48,220 bases of DNA from Mycobacterium sp. D16Q13. GTDB lineage: Bacteria > Actinomycetota > Actinomycetes > Mycobacteriales > Mycobacteriaceae. Position numbers and translations under genes: made by a program. The notes under the pieces are model-generated. The model did no database searches, had not been told where the DNA came from, and saw only the letters and a program-made list of their open reading frames with translations. This document shows positions 11,260-20,634 of this stretch, one piece after another. The stretch lies in NCBI RefSeq assembly GCF_002013375.1, contig NZ_MAEW01000016.1, positions 1 to 48,220 on the forward strand, read 5' to 3'. The first letter of the stretch is position 1; every line of letters starts with the position of its first letter.

Positions 11260-12740
11260 GCGCCAACCACCTTCAGCAGCTCATCGGCCACGACCCACAG
11301 CCCGGCCGACTGCGATGCCTTGACCAGCACCACATCGCCCGCGGCCAGCTCGTCGGCCAGCAGCGTGGCGGCTGCCGCAGGATCGTCCACCAGCACCGCC
11401 TCGGACCCCCACGACCCCTCCATCACTGCACCCGCATGCATTGCCCGCTGCGACCTCCCGATTCCGACGACTACCAATCGACTGACATCTAAGCGCACGG
11501 CGGCCCGTCCGATGCGGTCATGCTCGGATATCGCGTCGGGCCCCAGCTCTGCCATCTCCCCCAGCACCGCCCAGCTGCGGCGGGATTCTCGCCCGTGGCG
11601 GGCCATGGAGACCAGGGCCTTCAGCCCGGCCATCATCGAATCAGGGTTGGCGTTGTACGCGTCGTTGATGACCGTGACACCGTCATCTCGGGTGCTGACC
11701 TCCATGCGGCGCCGCGATACCGGCCCCGCCCCGGCGAGTGCGTCAGCGACCTGCGCGAGGGTCGCGCCGCATTCCAGGGCGACCGCGGCGGCGGCCAGCG
11801 CGTTACCCACCTGGTGCTCACCATGCACGGCCAGCTGGACCGGTACGGCCTCGTCACCGGCATGCAGGGTGAAGCGGGCACGCGCCAGATCGTCGACACT
11901 CACCTCGCTCGCCCAGATATCGGCGGTGCTGTGCACGCTGGTGCGCACCACTCGCGCCGGTGTCTTGGCCGCCATGGCGGCCACCGCAGAGTCGTCGGCA
12001 TTCAGCACCGCCACACCATCACTCGAAAGTGACTGCGGCAGTTCGCCCTTGGTATCGGCGATGGCCTGTCGCGAGCCGAACTCACCCAGATGTGCCGTGC
12101 CGACGTTGAGTACGACACCGATCGATGGCGGCGCGATGGCGGCGAGGTCCGCGATGTTTCCGGGCCGGCGGGCCGACAGCTCCAACACCAGGAACCTGGT
12201 CGATTCGCTCGCCCGCAGGACGGTCCAGGGGTGACCGAGCTCATTGTTGAAGGATCCGGGAGGAGCCACCACCTCACCGAGCGGGCTGAGCACCGCGGCG
12301 ATGAGGTCCTTTGTCGACGTCTTTCCCGACGAGCCGGTGACGCCCACGATGCGCAGCCCCCGCCCGGTGAGCCGTCGAGCCACCTCGGCCGCCAGCGCTG
12401 CGGTCGCGGCCAGCACCGCAGCACCCGACCCATCCGAATCATGTTCCAGTGCCGACACTTCGGTGCGTGCCACGCCGGTCGGCGACACCACGATGGCCGG
12501 CACCCCCACCGGCCTGGCGGCCAGCACGGCAACGGCACCGGCCGCGACGGCACCTTCGGCATGATCGTGGCCGTCGACCCGGGCACCCGGCAAGGCCAGG
12601 AACAGGCCACCGGGTCCCACGCGGCGCGAATCGAATTCAACGGTGCCGGTCACGGTCGTGGCCCGGGCCGCTTCGGCGCTGATTCCGTCGAGACGCCCAC
12701 CGACGATCTCGGCGATCTCGGCGACAGTCATCTCAATCAT
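11256..12740 (-). CDS. murF: UDP-MurNAc-tripeptide--D-Ala-D-Ala ligase MurF
   Basis: MurF adds the D-Ala-D-Ala dipeptide to UDP-MurNAc-tripeptide, finishing the soluble precursor. The 494-residue protein begins [15 protein letters not shown], the typical MurF N-terminus, and carries the P-loop [10 protein letters not shown] (135-144), [16 protein letters not shown] with the FNNE.G motif, the central [12 protein letters not shown] and the C-terminal [14 protein letters not shown] chose the ATG at 12740, which overlaps the murE stop, over the ATG three codons later. The frame is open far into murE, but that sequence is only a shadow of murE. Confidence 0.97.
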   Translation of the reverse strand: MIEMTVAEIAEIVGGRLDGISAEAARATTVTGTVEFDSRRVGPGGLFLALPGARVDGHDHAEGAVAAGAVAVLAARPVGVPAIVVSPTGVARTEVSALEHDSDGSGAAVLAATAALAAEVARRLTGRGLRIVGVTGSSGKTSTKDLIAAVLSPLGEVVAPPGSFNNELGHPWTVLRASESTRFLVLELSARRPGNIADLAAIAPPSIGVVLNVGTAHLGEFGSRQAIADTKGELPQSLSSDGVAVLNADDSAVAAMAAKTPARVVRTSVHSTADIWASEVSVDDLARARFTLHAGDEAVPVQLAVHGEHQVGNALAAAAVALECGATLAQVADALAGAGPVSRRRMEVSTRDDGVTVINDAYNANPDSMMAGLKALVSMARHGRESRRSWAVLGEMAELGPDAISEHDRIGRAAVRLDVSRLVVVGIGRSQRAMHAGAVMEGSWGSEAVLVDDPAAAATLLADELAAGDVVLVKASQSAGLWVVADELLKVVGA

Positions 12741-14311
12741 TTCAGGCTCCCGCGTCTTTTCGAGCTCTCCAGGGCTTCCAGCGCGGCACGCAGCTCCACC
12801 CTGTCGTCGAACGGGACGGAAACCGCACCGACGCGCTGACCACTCTCGTGCCCCTTGCCCGCGATCAGGACGGTATCCCCCGGTCGTGCCCATTCGGCGG
12901 CAAAGTCGATGGCGGCCCGTCGGTCGCCCATCTCGACTACCTCGGCATCCGACCCGCCTATCCCGGAGATTATTTCGGCGCGGATCGCCGCCGGATCCTC
13001 GTCGCGGGGGTTGTCGTCGGTGACCACCACCAGATCGGCCAGCTCCGCCGCGACCTGCCCCATATCGGCGCGCTTGCCACGGTCGCGGTTGCCGCCCGCG
13101 CCGAACACCACCGCCAGCCGGCCCTCGCGATGGCTGCGCAGGCTCTCCAGGACCGCGCGTAGCGCCCCGGGCTTGTGGGCATAGTCGACGACGGCCAAGA
13201 ACGGCTGGCCGGCAACCACCGACTCCATGCGTCCCGGCACCCCGGCGGTCGCGATCCCCGGCGCGGCGGTCGCCGCCGGCACCCCGAGTAGTTCTATGAT
13301 CGCAACGGCAACAAGGCAATTGGCCACATTGTAATGACCCGGTAGCGCGATACCGAGTTCAACGCCGCGCCCGGGACCCTGGGCGACAAACCGTTGACCG
13401 CCGTCGTAACCGACCGCCACACCCGAGCAGGTCCAGTCCGCGACGGCACCGGCGCGCGAGCTCACCGTGATGACGTCGGGACCCGCCACACGCGCCAGCT
13501 CGGCCATGGCGCGCCCGGCGTCATCGTCGACACAGATCACCGAATGCCGTGCCCGCTGCGGTGAATCACGCTGGAAGAGCCTGGCCTTGGTGGCGAAATA
13601 GTCCTCCATGTTGGGGTGGAAGTCGAGGTGATCTCGCGAGAGATTCGTGAACGCTCCCACCGTGAAGTGCGTGCCGTCCACACGGTTGAGCGCCAACGCG
13701 TGGCTGGACACCTCCATGACTACGGTGTCCACACCACGCTGCACCATTTCGGCCAGCAGCTCCTGCAGAGCCGGCGCCTCGGGGGTGGTCAGCGCACTGG
13801 GGACATCCTCGCCGTCGATCCGCACCCCGACCGTACCGATGAGACCGACACGCTTGCCCGCTGCCCGCAGACCTGCCTCCACCAGGTAGGTGGTGGTGGT
13901 CTTTCCGGAGGTTCCGGTGACACCCACCACCTGCACCTGCCGCGAGGGGTCTCCATAGACCGTCGCCGCGAGCTGACCGAGCACCGCGCGCGGGATGGGG
14001 TGAACCAACACCGCGATATCCGTGAGATCCGAGCCCTGATCCGCCAGCAGCTGGGCTCCCGCGGTGTCGGTGAGCACGGCCGTCGCCCCCGCGGCAACCG
14101 CCTCGGATGCGAACTGTGCGCCGTGCGCACTACTGCCGGGTAGCGCCGCGAAGAGGTCACCCGCGCGCGCGTCCTGCGCCCTGAGGGTGACTCCCGAGAC
14201 GGTCGTGTCGGTGCGTGACCCGCGCAGTTCGGCCGAGACCAGTGAGGCGAGGTCGGACACCCGGTGCTGGCGTGTCCGCGGGAGGAACCGATGGGTTCCG
14301 GATGCCGCCAC
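12737..14311 (-). CDS. murE: UDP-MurNAc-dipeptide--meso-diaminopimelate ligase MurE
   Basis: MurE adds meso-diaminopimelate to UDP-MurNAc-L-Ala-D-Glu. The 524-residue protein has the P-loop GTSGKTTTT (133-141), [21 protein letters not shown], the carbamylated-lysine region YFATKARLF (K242) and the C-terminal DNPRDEDP (433-440), the motif that selects meso-DAP over lysine. The GTG start at 14311 is strongly supported by AGGAGG with a 9-nt spacer. It begins 98 nt after the ftsI stop, one of the few non-overlapping junctions in this part of the cluster, so a local promoter is possible. Confidence 0.97.
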   Translation of the reverse strand: MAASGTHRFLPRTRQHRVSDLASLVSAELRGSRTDTTVSGVTLRAQDARAGDLFAALPGSSAHGAQFASEAVAAGATAVLTDTAGAQLLADQGSDLTDIAVLVHPIPRAVLGQLAATVYGDPSRQVQVVGVTGTSGKTTTTYLVEAGLRAAGKRVGLIGTVGVRIDGEDVPSALTTPEAPALQELLAEMVQRGVDTVVMEVSSHALALNRVDGTHFTVGAFTNLSRDHLDFHPNMEDYFATKARLFQRDSPQRARHSVICVDDDAGRAMAELARVAGPDVITVSSRAGAVADWTCSGVAVGYDGGQRFVAQGPGRGVELGIALPGHYNVANCLVAVAIIELLGVPAATAAPGIATAGVPGRMESVVAGQPFLAVVDYAHKPGALRAVLESLRSHREGRLAVVFGAGGNRDRGKRADMGQVAAELADLVVVTDDNPRDEDPAAIRAEIISGIGGSDAEVVEMGDRRAAIDFAAEWARPGDTVLIAGKGHESGQRVGAVSVPFDDRVELRAALEALESSKRRGSLK

Positions 14312-14409
14312 CAGTGATCACCTCCTGCCGTCGTTGTGCCGCCCCGGGTCCCTGGGCGTCAAACGACACTACCGGGCGGCCGCATACCCTTGACCCGATG
14401 AGGACCGGC

Positions 14410-16338
14410 TCAGGTGGCCTGCAGGACGAGCGGTGGGCCGGGATCGGGTGATAGTGGCACGTTTTGACGCCGCATGAGCCAGGACGCGATGTTGTGGAAT
14501 AGCGGTGCCGCGGTCATGTGCGCAGACCCATCGGAACCCCGTCTGGGCGCGTTCATCTCGATGCCGATGACGTAACGGGGGTCATCTGTGGTGGCGATTC
14601 CCGCGAAGGTGATCCAGTACACGTCGTCGAAGTAGCACCCGCAGGCCGGATTGATCTGCTGGGCCGTACCCGTTTTTCCGCTCAGCTGGTAACCCTCGAC
14701 AGCGCCGGACGCGCCGGTGCCGTTCTGAATCTGACGCGCATCGGGTTGCAGCACCGCGCGCAGCATATTCCGGACGGTGCGCGCGGTCCCCGCGTTGACC
14801 ACCTGCACCGGCTCGGGGCGCGGCTCTTCCTTGCGGGTGCCATCGGGCGCCGTGATGCTCTTGAGGATGCGCGGCGGCATCCGCACGCCATCGTTGGCGA
14901 TGGCCTGGTACATACCCGTCATCTGCAGCAGCGTCATCGACAGGCCTTGACCGATGGGCAGGTTCGAGAAGGTGCTGCCCGACCATTGCTCGATCGGCGG
15001 CACAATACCGGCGCTCTCGCCGGGCAGGCCGACGCCCGTGCGCTGCCCCAGACCGAACTTGTCCACCAGATCCATGAACCGTTCCGGGCCGACGCGCTGG
15101 GCCAGCATCAGCGTGCCCACGTTGGAAGACTTTCCGAAGACGCCGGTGGTAGTGAAGGGCACCGTGCCGTGCGGCCATGCGTCCCGGACGGTCACCCCGC
15201 CCATGTTGATGGAACCCGGAACCTGCAGCACCTCATCGGGGTTGGACAAGTCGTTTTCGATGACCGCCGAGGCGGTGATGACCTTATTCACCGATCCGGG
15301 CTCGAACGGCGAGGACACCGATAGATTGCCCATCTCGCGGTTGCCCTGCTTACCAAGGTTCTGTGACGGGTCAAAGGTGTTGTCATTGGCCATCGCCAGG
15401 ACCTCACCGGTCTTGGAATCAAGCACGACGGCGGAGACGCTGCGCGCCTCGGACAAGTCCTTGGCCTGCTGGACCTGCTGCTGCACGTAGAACTGAATGT
15501 CGTTGTCCAGCGTGAGTTCGACGGTGGATCCGTTGACGGCATTGTGCTGGTCGCGGTAGCTGCCCGGAATCACCGCGCCGTCAGAGCCACGGTCGAAGGT
15601 CTGCGCCCCGTCCTTGCCGGCCAATGCGCTGTCCAGGGAATCTTCAAGCCCGAGAAGGCCGTAGCCCTCCCAGTCGATGCTGCCCACGATGTTGGCGGCC
15701 AATGAGCCACCGGGATACTGGCGGATGTCCTGCCGCTCGGACCCCACTTCTGGGAACTCCTTGACGATCTCGGCGGCGACGGCCGGATCCACCGAGCGCG
15801 CCAGATACGCGAAGGTGTCGTCGCTGCGGATCTTCTTCAGCAGGCTCTTGGCATCCGGTTTGTTACCGAGCTTGGCAGAGACCCCGGCGGCGATGTCCTG
15901 CAGCCGCTGCTCGGGCTCGACGGCCCTGATTTTCGCCGCCGCGGCTTTAGCGGCGTCACTCTTCCCAGGGTCCTTGAGGGTCTCGTGACTTTTCTCCCAC
16001 GCCTTGGTGAGTTGTTCGCGAATCTTCTTCGGCTGGAAGGTAAGAGCACGAGCCTCGATGGTGAAGGCCAGTTTGTTGCCCGCGCGGTCGACGATGGTGC
16101 CGCGCAACGCCTTCTCGGTCTCGGTGACCTTCAGCTGACCCGCGGCCTCGGCACGCAGACCCGCGGCGCGCGGTCCCTGCAGAGTGAACAACTGGACGGC
16201 GGCGATGGCGAGCGTGAGGAAGATGATGATATTGCCCGCCCGGTGCCGAAAGGCGAATCCGGCTGTCCGCGAAACGGCAGCGATCGGCCGTCGGGTGCGA
16301 CGGGCACCGACCGGCCGGGACCGATCCTCCCGGGTCAC
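14410..16338 (-). CDS. ftsI: Septal peptidoglycan transpeptidase FtsI/PbpB (PBP3, class B PBP)
   Basis: This is the monofunctional class B penicillin-binding protein that crosslinks septal peptidoglycan with FtsW. The 642-residue protein has a basic cytoplasmic N-terminus, one transmembrane anchor (about 35-52), a pedestal domain (about 70-260), and a transpeptidase domain with the active-site SVNK (349-352), SSN (404-406) and KTGT (555-558) motifs. The Asn-bearing SVNK form is typical of mycobacterial PbpB. NPACGCYFDDVYW shortly after KTGT has a close cysteine pair, also typical. The GTG start overlaps the preceding gene's stop (GTGA), so the FtsL-like protein and FtsI are coupled. Confidence 0.96.
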   Translation of the reverse strand: MTREDRSRPVGARRTRRPIAAVSRTAGFAFRHRAGNIIIFLTLAIAAVQLFTLQGPRAAGLRAEAAGQLKVTETEKALRGTIVDRAGNKLAFTIEARALTFQPKKIREQLTKAWEKSHETLKDPGKSDAAKAAAAKIRAVEPEQRLQDIAAGVSAKLGNKPDAKSLLKKIRSDDTFAYLARSVDPAVAAEIVKEFPEVGSERQDIRQYPGGSLAANIVGSIDWEGYGLLGLEDSLDSALAGKDGAQTFDRGSDGAVIPGSYRDQHNAVNGSTVELTLDNDIQFYVQQQVQQAKDLSEARSVSAVVLDSKTGEVLAMANDNTFDPSQNLGKQGNREMGNLSVSSPFEPGSVNKVITASAVIENDLSNPDEVLQVPGSINMGGVTVRDAWPHGTVPFTTTGVFGKSSNVGTLMLAQRVGPERFMDLVDKFGLGQRTGVGLPGESAGIVPPIEQWSGSTFSNLPIGQGLSMTLLQMTGMYQAIANDGVRMPPRILKSITAPDGTRKEEPRPEPVQVVNAGTARTVRNMLRAVLQPDARQIQNGTGASGAVEGYQLSGKTGTAQQINPACGCYFDDVYWITFAGIATTDDPRYVIGIEMNAPRRGSDGSAHMTAAPLFHNIASWLMRRQNVPLSPDPGPPLVLQAT

Positions 16339-17318
16339 GTCGCCGGGCGGGGACTCGTTGTTGCCACGGGATTGAATTGTTCCCCGGTAACTGGAGAATT
16401 CGCGATATTTGATGCTTGCGGCGCGTCGGCCACGGGGGGCGGTATCGCGACAGCGGGATCCGGCGCCGCCACGACCGGTGCGGGCACCTGCACCGCGGGC
16501 TGCGCGAGGGCCGGGTCCTGTCCCGCAGGAGCTTCCACCACGGGCGCGGGCACGGCCGCCGGCGGTGGCATATGCGGCACCACGGCCACCGGCGGCGGTG
16601 CGGGCGGCAGCTGCACGGGCACCTCGACCGAGTTACCGGCCTTCGGAACAGCATCGACATCATCGGGGATCACGGAGTTCAGCGGCGCCGGCGCGACACC
16701 TTCCGCGGGCTTCGGAGCACCTACCAGCAGCCAGTTGCCCTGCGGGTCCCGCACCAGATGCGCGATATCACGCGACGGGATCATGCCGAGGTCACGCGCC
16801 GAATCCGCGAGTGCCGGTGCGGATTCCGCACGCAACACATCGCGTTCAAGGGCTTCCTTGCGTTGCAACAGACTCTCATTGGTGCGCCGCTGGGTACCCA
16901 GCTGGTATGACCGTTCCGCGGCATCGGTCGACAACCACAGTGTGATGGCCAGGCCAACACCGAGAGCACCGATGACCAGCACGACGAACGGAACCTTCGC
17001 GATCCACACATGTGGCCGCAGGTCCACACCGGACAGGCGGGTGAGAATTCTTTCACGTAACGGTATGCGAATGACCTTGGGCGCCTTGGCCTTGCGCGCC
17101 TTTGCCCGGGCCTTTGCCTGTTGGGTGCTGGTTGCCGGACGGATCTTCTCGGGCGCCTGACGCTGCACCGGGATCGGCATGGTCTGCGGAGCAGAACGGC
17201 GCGGGCGCGGCGAAGGACCGGCACCGGTTGCCTTGAGTGTGGCACCGCGACGTTTGGCGGGCTTGGCGGAACTGTTCTTCTTGGGGGCCTCAGCAGCCTT
17301 CTTGCGCACCCCAATCAT
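16335..17318 (-). CDS. FtsL-like bitopic division protein with proline-rich tail (Rv2164c-like)
   Basis: The 327-residue protein has FtsL topology: a long Lys/Arg/Pro/Ala-rich cytoplasmic region (1-105), one transmembrane helix (about 107-130, [20 protein letters not shown]) and a periplasmic helix likely to be a coiled coil (131-175, [20 protein letters not shown]). The [14 protein letters not shown] block after it resembles FtsL-type proteins, then a Pro/Ala/Val-rich low-complexity tail of about 120 residues follows. It sits between rsmH and ftsI, where ftsL is found in most bacteria. The ATG has a strong AGGAGG site, overlaps the rsmH stop (ATGA), and its own stop overlaps ftsI. FtsL identity is inferred from topology and position, as the family is weakly conserved. 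Confidence 0.85.
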   Translation of the reverse strand: MIGVRKKAAEAPKKNSSAKPAKRRGATLKATGAGPSPRPRRSAPQTMPIPVQRQAPEKIRPATSTQQAKARAKARKAKAPKVIRIPLRERILTRLSGVDLRPHVWIAKVPFVVLVIGALGVGLAITLWLSTDAAERSYQLGTQRRTNESLLQRKEALERDVLRAESAPALADSARDLGMIPSRDIAHLVRDPQGNWLLVGAPKPAEGVAPAPLNSVIPDDVDAVPKAGNSVEVPVQLPPAPPPVAVVPHMPPPAAVPAPVVEAPAGQDPALAQPAVQVPAPVVAAPDPAVAIPPPVADAPQASNIANSPVTGEQFNPVATTSPRPAT

Positions 17319-18316
17319 GCGCTCCTCCTATCCGCAACTCGTTCGACTGCCCGTAACCGCACTGGCGCACTACGTGGATTGACTTCTATTTCCGCATCAT
17401 TCGCCCGTTCGGCGCCGCGGGTGATTGCCCTGAACTCCGGTGCATCACTGGGCAACTCGACCGGTAAGTCGATGGGCGACCGGGATGCGATGGCGGTCGC
17501 GAACTCCGCCTTGACGATCTTGTCCTCGAGCGACTGGTAGGCCATGACCGCGATTCGACCACCCGGGCGTAACGCCGCCATCGCGGTAGGTATCGCGGCG
17601 GCAAGGGATTCGAGCTCGGCGTTAACCGCGATCCGAAGGGCCTGGAAAGTCCGTTTCGCTGGATGACCGCCGGTACGACGGGTGGCGGCGGGGATGGCGG
17701 CGTACAGCAGCTCAACCAACTGCCCACTGCGCGTGAAGGGTTCGATGGCGCGGCGCCGGACGATCTCGCCGGCGATCCGGCGCGCGAAGCGCTCCTCCCC
17801 GAACCTGCTGAGCACCCTGGACAGCTCTGCCGCCGAATAGGTGTTCAGGATGTCCGCTGCGGTCAGCGCGTCGTGCGCGTTCATCCGCATGTCCAACGGA
17901 GCGTCAACCGAATAGGCAAAGCCGCGCTCGGCCTGATCGAGCTGCATGGAGGATACGCCCAGATCGAAGAGCACCGCGTCAACCGAAGACGTTGTCCGGT
18001 AACCCAATCCCTCAAGCGCATCGGCAAGGCCGTCGTAGCGGGTATGAACCGCGGCGAATCGCGTCCCGAAGGGCGCTAGCCGCGTTCGGGCGATGTCCAG
18101 GGCGTTGGTATCACGATCGAGACCGACGACCGTGAGGCCCGGCAGCGTGGAGAGGAAGTACTCGGTGTGCCCACCCGCGCCGAGGGTGGCGTCGACGAAA
18201 ATGGCGCCGGATCCGTCCGCGGACCGGGCCGTCAGGGCCGGGGCCAGGAGCTCGTAGCAGCGCTCGGGCATGACCGGGATGTGACCGAACCCGGGCCGAG
18301 AATTGTTGTCAGACAC
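17315..18316 (-). CDS. rsmH: 16S rRNA (cytosine1402-N4)-methyltransferase RsmH (MraW)
   Basis: RsmH methylates N4 of C1402 in the 16S rRNA P site using SAM. Motifs include HIPVMPERC at the N-terminus, the SAM loop [15 protein letters not shown] (41-55), [28 protein letters not shown] and [18 protein letters not shown] placed the start at the GTG at 18316 (333 residues) because GGAGGGG lies 7 nt upstream and the protein then has normal family length. However, the frame stays open through the 175-nt mraZ-rsmH gap back into mraZ, and the translated gap contains [10 protein letters not shown], which resembles the N-terminal extension I recall in the annotated M. tuberculosis protein, so a longer form cannot be excluded. 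Confidence 0.95.
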   Translation of the reverse strand: MSDNNSRPGFGHIPVMPERCYELLAPALTARSADGSGAIFVDATLGAGGHTEYFLSTLPGLTVVGLDRDTNALDIARTRLAPFGTRFAAVHTRYDGLADALEGLGYRTTSSVDAVLFDLGVSSMQLDQAERGFAYSVDAPLDMRMNAHDALTAADILNTYSAAELSRVLSRFGEERFARRIAGEIVRRRAIEPFTRSGQLVELLYAAIPAATRRTGGHPAKRTFQALRIAVNAELESLAAAIPTAMAALRPGGRIAVMAYQSLEDKIVKAEFATAIASRSPIDLPVELPSDAPEFRAITRGAERANDAEIEVNPRSAPVRLRAVERVADRRSA

Positions 18317-18491
18317 GGCGACACCCCTCCGGGAGCGAGAAACGCCCCCGTAGGGGCGGGACATGCCTCTATGGGCGCGCTGGTAGGTGCGAGGAAACCG
18401 TGCAGCCCGGTCCCTGCCCGATGGTGCGAACCTGGCGTCGGGGAAGTACGCCAGGGCCGTATCGGACAGAGGCCGCGCTGCGCGGGCTCGC

Positions 18492-18923
18492 TCAGAAGAT
18501 GCCATTGAGGGATTCATCGCTGGCCGTCGAGAAGTTCTCTTCGTGTTCCTCCAGGTACTGCTGCCACTTAGCGGCATCCCAAATCTCTAGGTAGTCAACG
18601 GATCCGATGACTACGCAGTCCTTGGACAAATCCGCGTACCGCCGGTGGTCGGCGGACAGGGTGATGCGCCCCTGGGCGTCCGGATGTTGTTCGTCGGTGG
18701 CCGCGGCCAGGTTGCGCAGGAAGGCGCGAGCCTCGGGGTTGCTGCGAGAGGCCGTGGCCGCCTTGCGTGCCAGCTGTTCGAATTCGGCCCGCGGATAGAC
18801 GGCGAGGCTGTGGTCCTGGCTTTTGGTGACCATCAACCCTCCCGCTAGTGCGTCTCGAAACTTGGCGGGCAATGTCAGCCGCCCCTTGTCGTCGAGCCTG
18901 GGCGTGTAGGTACCGAGAAACAT
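18492..18923 (-). CDS. mraZ: Transcriptional regulator MraZ
   Basis: MraZ is an AbrB-fold DNA-binding protein that forms a ring-shaped oligomer and controls the dcw operon, usually as a repressor that also acts on its own promoter. The 143-residue protein, the standard family length, has two tandem AbrB-like repeats: [23 protein letters not shown] near the start (the DxKGR motif) and [13 protein letters not shown] in the second half. The ATG at 18923 is preceded by GGGAGG. The three TGGSG boxes 52-76 nt upstream are its expected binding site. It is the first gene of the division cluster. Confidence 0.97.
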   Translation of the reverse strand: MFLGTYTPRLDDKGRLTLPAKFRDALAGGLMVTKSQDHSLAVYPRAEFEQLARKAATASRSNPEARAFLRNLAAATDEQHPDAQGRITLSADHRRYADLSKDCVVIGSVDYLEIWDAAKWQQYLEEHEENFSTASDESLNGIF

Positions 18924-18974
18924 CTCGACACCTCCCTGTCCAAACCCTTCGGAGCTACCCTTCCCTCCGATAGG

Positions 18975-18999
18975 CGCCACTTTACCCCACAATCCCCCA
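18975..18999 (-). promoter_or_regulatory. MraZ-box direct repeats upstream of mraZ
   Basis: On the minus strand three pentamers, TGGGG (18999-18995), TGGGG (18989-18985) and TGGCG (18979-18975), recur at an exact 10-nt period with 5-nt spacers. This matches the known MraZ operator layout in E. coli, three TGGGN repeats separated by 5 nt. A fourth TGGGG occurs farther upstream at 19025-19029. The array ends 51 nt before the mraZ start codon, so a ring of MraZ could bind one helix face and block the promoter. Confidence 0.65.
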
Positions 19000-19226
19000 C
19001 TTTGAATCTGATTTGCCGCGTGTCTCCCCACGATGCACCCACCAGCAGGTCCTCAGAGGCCACCGACATATTGTTTCCCCAGGTCAACCTAGTGGGGATG
19101 AGTGGGGCGCCAGTATCCAGACGAGTTGATAACGATTTGGCCTGCCCGGGCGAACAGGCTTGCGAGCGGTCACCTCACGGCGCGCGGGCCCGGGCTGAAC
19201 CTGCTCACGCAGCAACGCATACAGCG

Positions 19227-19255
19227 ACAGACCCGCGCGGAGTGCGCGGGTCTGT
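19227..19255 (-). terminator. Intrinsic terminator hairpin downstream of the DUF3040 gene
   Basis: The arms ACAGACCCGCGC (19227-19238) and GCGCGGGTCTGT (19244-19255) are perfectly complementary over 12 bp with a 5-nt loop (GGAGT). The hairpin lies 28 nt beyond the stop codon of the DUF3040 gene on the minus strand. There is no clear U tract, so it is of the tract-poor kind common in mycobacteria. It should separate the DUF3040 transcript from the mraZ operon. Confidence 0.75.
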
Positions 19256-19283
19256 GATCTCGAGCTGCTTTAGATGACGTGTG

Positions 19284-19691
19284 TCAGTTGTCGAAACGGC
19301 GGCGGAAGCGCTCTTCCATGCGCTGCGCGAATGACCCGGCGGCACGGGGGCGGCGAATGCGACCGCTGACCCCACCTGGTCCTGCTTGCCCGGCAGCACT
19401 TGCCTCGGAACGCCGGCTCCCAATGATTGCGAAGACCGCGGCACCGAACATCACCACGAATCCGATGACGCTCAGGATCGGGAAGTTCCCAATCTGGGTG
19501 GCGGGCACGGCGACACCAACCACCAACATCGCCAATCCGATGCAGAAAAGCGCCGCACCCTGCAGGCGGCGGCGGCCGGAGGTCGCACCCAGGCGTCCTC
19601 CGCGCACACTCGACGCAAACTTGGGATCCTCCGCGTACAGCGCGCTCTCAATCTGGTCGAGCATGCGCTGCTCGTGCTCGGAGAGTGGCAT
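19284..19691 (-). CDS. DUF3040 small membrane protein (Rv2169c-like)
   Basis: This 135-residue actinobacterial protein of unknown function begins with a conserved cytoplasmic motif, MPLSEHEQRMLDQIE, followed by LYAEDPKFASSVR, which is the DUF3040 signature. Two membrane helices follow (about 44-64 and 70-91), then an Arg/Gly/Pro-rich tail. The ATG at 19691 has GGGAGG a few nt upstream; a longer frame start seven codons earlier has no ribosome site. It is transcribed towards mraZ but separated from it by a terminator. DUF3040 genes are often next to dcw clusters in actinobacteria, so a cell-envelope role is likely but unproven. Confidence 0.85.
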   Translation of the reverse strand: MPLSEHEQRMLDQIESALYAEDPKFASSVRGGRLGATSGRRRLQGAALFCIGLAMLVVGVAVPATQIGNFPILSVIGFVVMFGAAVFAIIGSRRSEASAAGQAGPGGVSGRIRRPRAAGSFAQRMEERFRRRFDN

Positions 19692-19971
19692 CGGTCCCTC
19701 CCTCTGGCGCATCGCAACCGGTTGAGTATGTCGTGTCGTTTTATCAAGGGTGCCGCGGTTACAACACCCTCACGTTCATAATACGAGGTGAATACCCGCT
19801 ATACCACCCGGTTCACCCACCAATCTCCCAGCCAAGCCCCACCGGGCAACCTCCCACGACGCGGCGCGCCGACGGACCCGGGAAAAAGAGCGACAGCACC
19901 CAGGACTGGGCAGAGCGTGATAAACCCGGGCGGTACACACCGAGCCCACACGGAAACCAAAAGGACGCACG

Positions 19972-20634
19972 TTGACGACATTCCTGGCCGACTTGTCGCA
20001 ACGCGATATGCAGCGCAGGCTCAGCGAAGCGCTTCGTGTCTATGTCATCGCCATGGGCTATCCGCATGGCACCGAGGATCAGCGCGCTCCCATGTGGCTC
20101 GAGCACAGCCGCAGACGCGGCTGGCAGGCGGCCGCCATCTTCGATGCTCCGGCCGTCCCATCGTCTGACTACACCAGGCCCGATGAGGATCTGATGGACC
20201 AGGCACGCATCGTCGGGATCGCCTACGGGTATCGCGGTGCCGCGGACCAATGGTGGCACCAGCAGGTCAGCCAGGGCCTGCGGAAATCGGGAGTGCCGCG
20301 CGATCGCATCAGCGCCCTGCTCGACCAGTACTTCGAGTTGACGGAACTGCATGTCGACCCGGGGCTTCAGGGGCACGGCTTTGGCGAGGCGTTGGCGCGG
20401 CGGCTGCTGGCGGGCCGCTCCGAATCGCACGTCCTGCTGTCCACCCCCGAGATCACCGGTGAGTCCAACCGGGCATGGCGGCTGTACCGGCGGCTCGGAT
20501 TCACCGATGTCATCCGGCAGCACCAGTTCGCGGGAGATCCCAGACGATTCGCCGTACTTGGCCGGCCGCTGCCTCTGGAGCCCGGCTATCGGCAGCCGGA
20601 CGTGACCACCGTCTGGCACGATGAGCCACGATGA
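19972..20634 (+). CDS. GNAT family N-acetyltransferase (Rv2170-like)
   Basis: The 220-residue protein is a GCN5-related acetyltransferase. The acetyl-CoA pyrophosphate loop is LQGHGFGEALARRLL (132-146, fitting Q/RxxGxG/A), preceded by the beta strand LTELHVDP; the C-terminal motif is NRAWRLYRRLGFTDV. The N-terminal DMQRRLSEAL-YPHGTEDQRAPMWLEH region is characteristic of mycobacterial Rv2170-type proteins. The predicted TTG start has AAGGA 8 nt upstream. The gene is divergent from DUF3040, with a 280-nt region between them, and its stop overlaps the lppM start (ATGA), indicating one operon. The substrate cannot be told from sequence; a lysine acetyltransferase role has been proposed for this family. 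Confidence 0.85.
   Translation: MTTFLADLSQRDMQRRLSEALRVYVIAMGYPHGTEDQRAPMWLEHSRRRGWQAAAIFDAPAVPSSDYTRPDEDLMDQARIVGIAYGYRGAADQWWHQQVSQGLRKSGVPRDRISALLDQYFELTELHVDPGLQGHGFGEALARRLLAGRSESHVLLSTPEITGESNRAWRLYRRLGFTDVIRQHQFAGDPRRFAVLGRPLPLEPGYRQPDVTTVWHDEPR

Larger units (their letters stand above)
18924..19283. other. 360-nt regulatory gap between mraZ and the DUF3040 gene
   Basis: This stretch contains the mraZ ribosome site, the MraZ boxes and, at its far end, the terminator of the DUF3040 gene. In between, the minus strand has AT-richer islands (AACAATATG near 19070, GTTATCAACTCG near 19130) that could be promoter elements, but no -35/-10 pair is convincing. A short frame on the minus strand running into mraZ lacks any coding signature. 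I see no RNA gene here. Confidence 0.5.

Noticed and set aside
11256..13319. 687-codon version of murF
   Set aside because: The first 193 codons are an out-of-frame reading of mur[16 protein letters not shown] is the true N-terminus.
18875..19087. 70-codon frame on the minus strand across the mraZ leader
   Set aside because: Overlaps the mraZ start and MraZ boxes in another frame; no ribosome site and no similarity, so not a gene.
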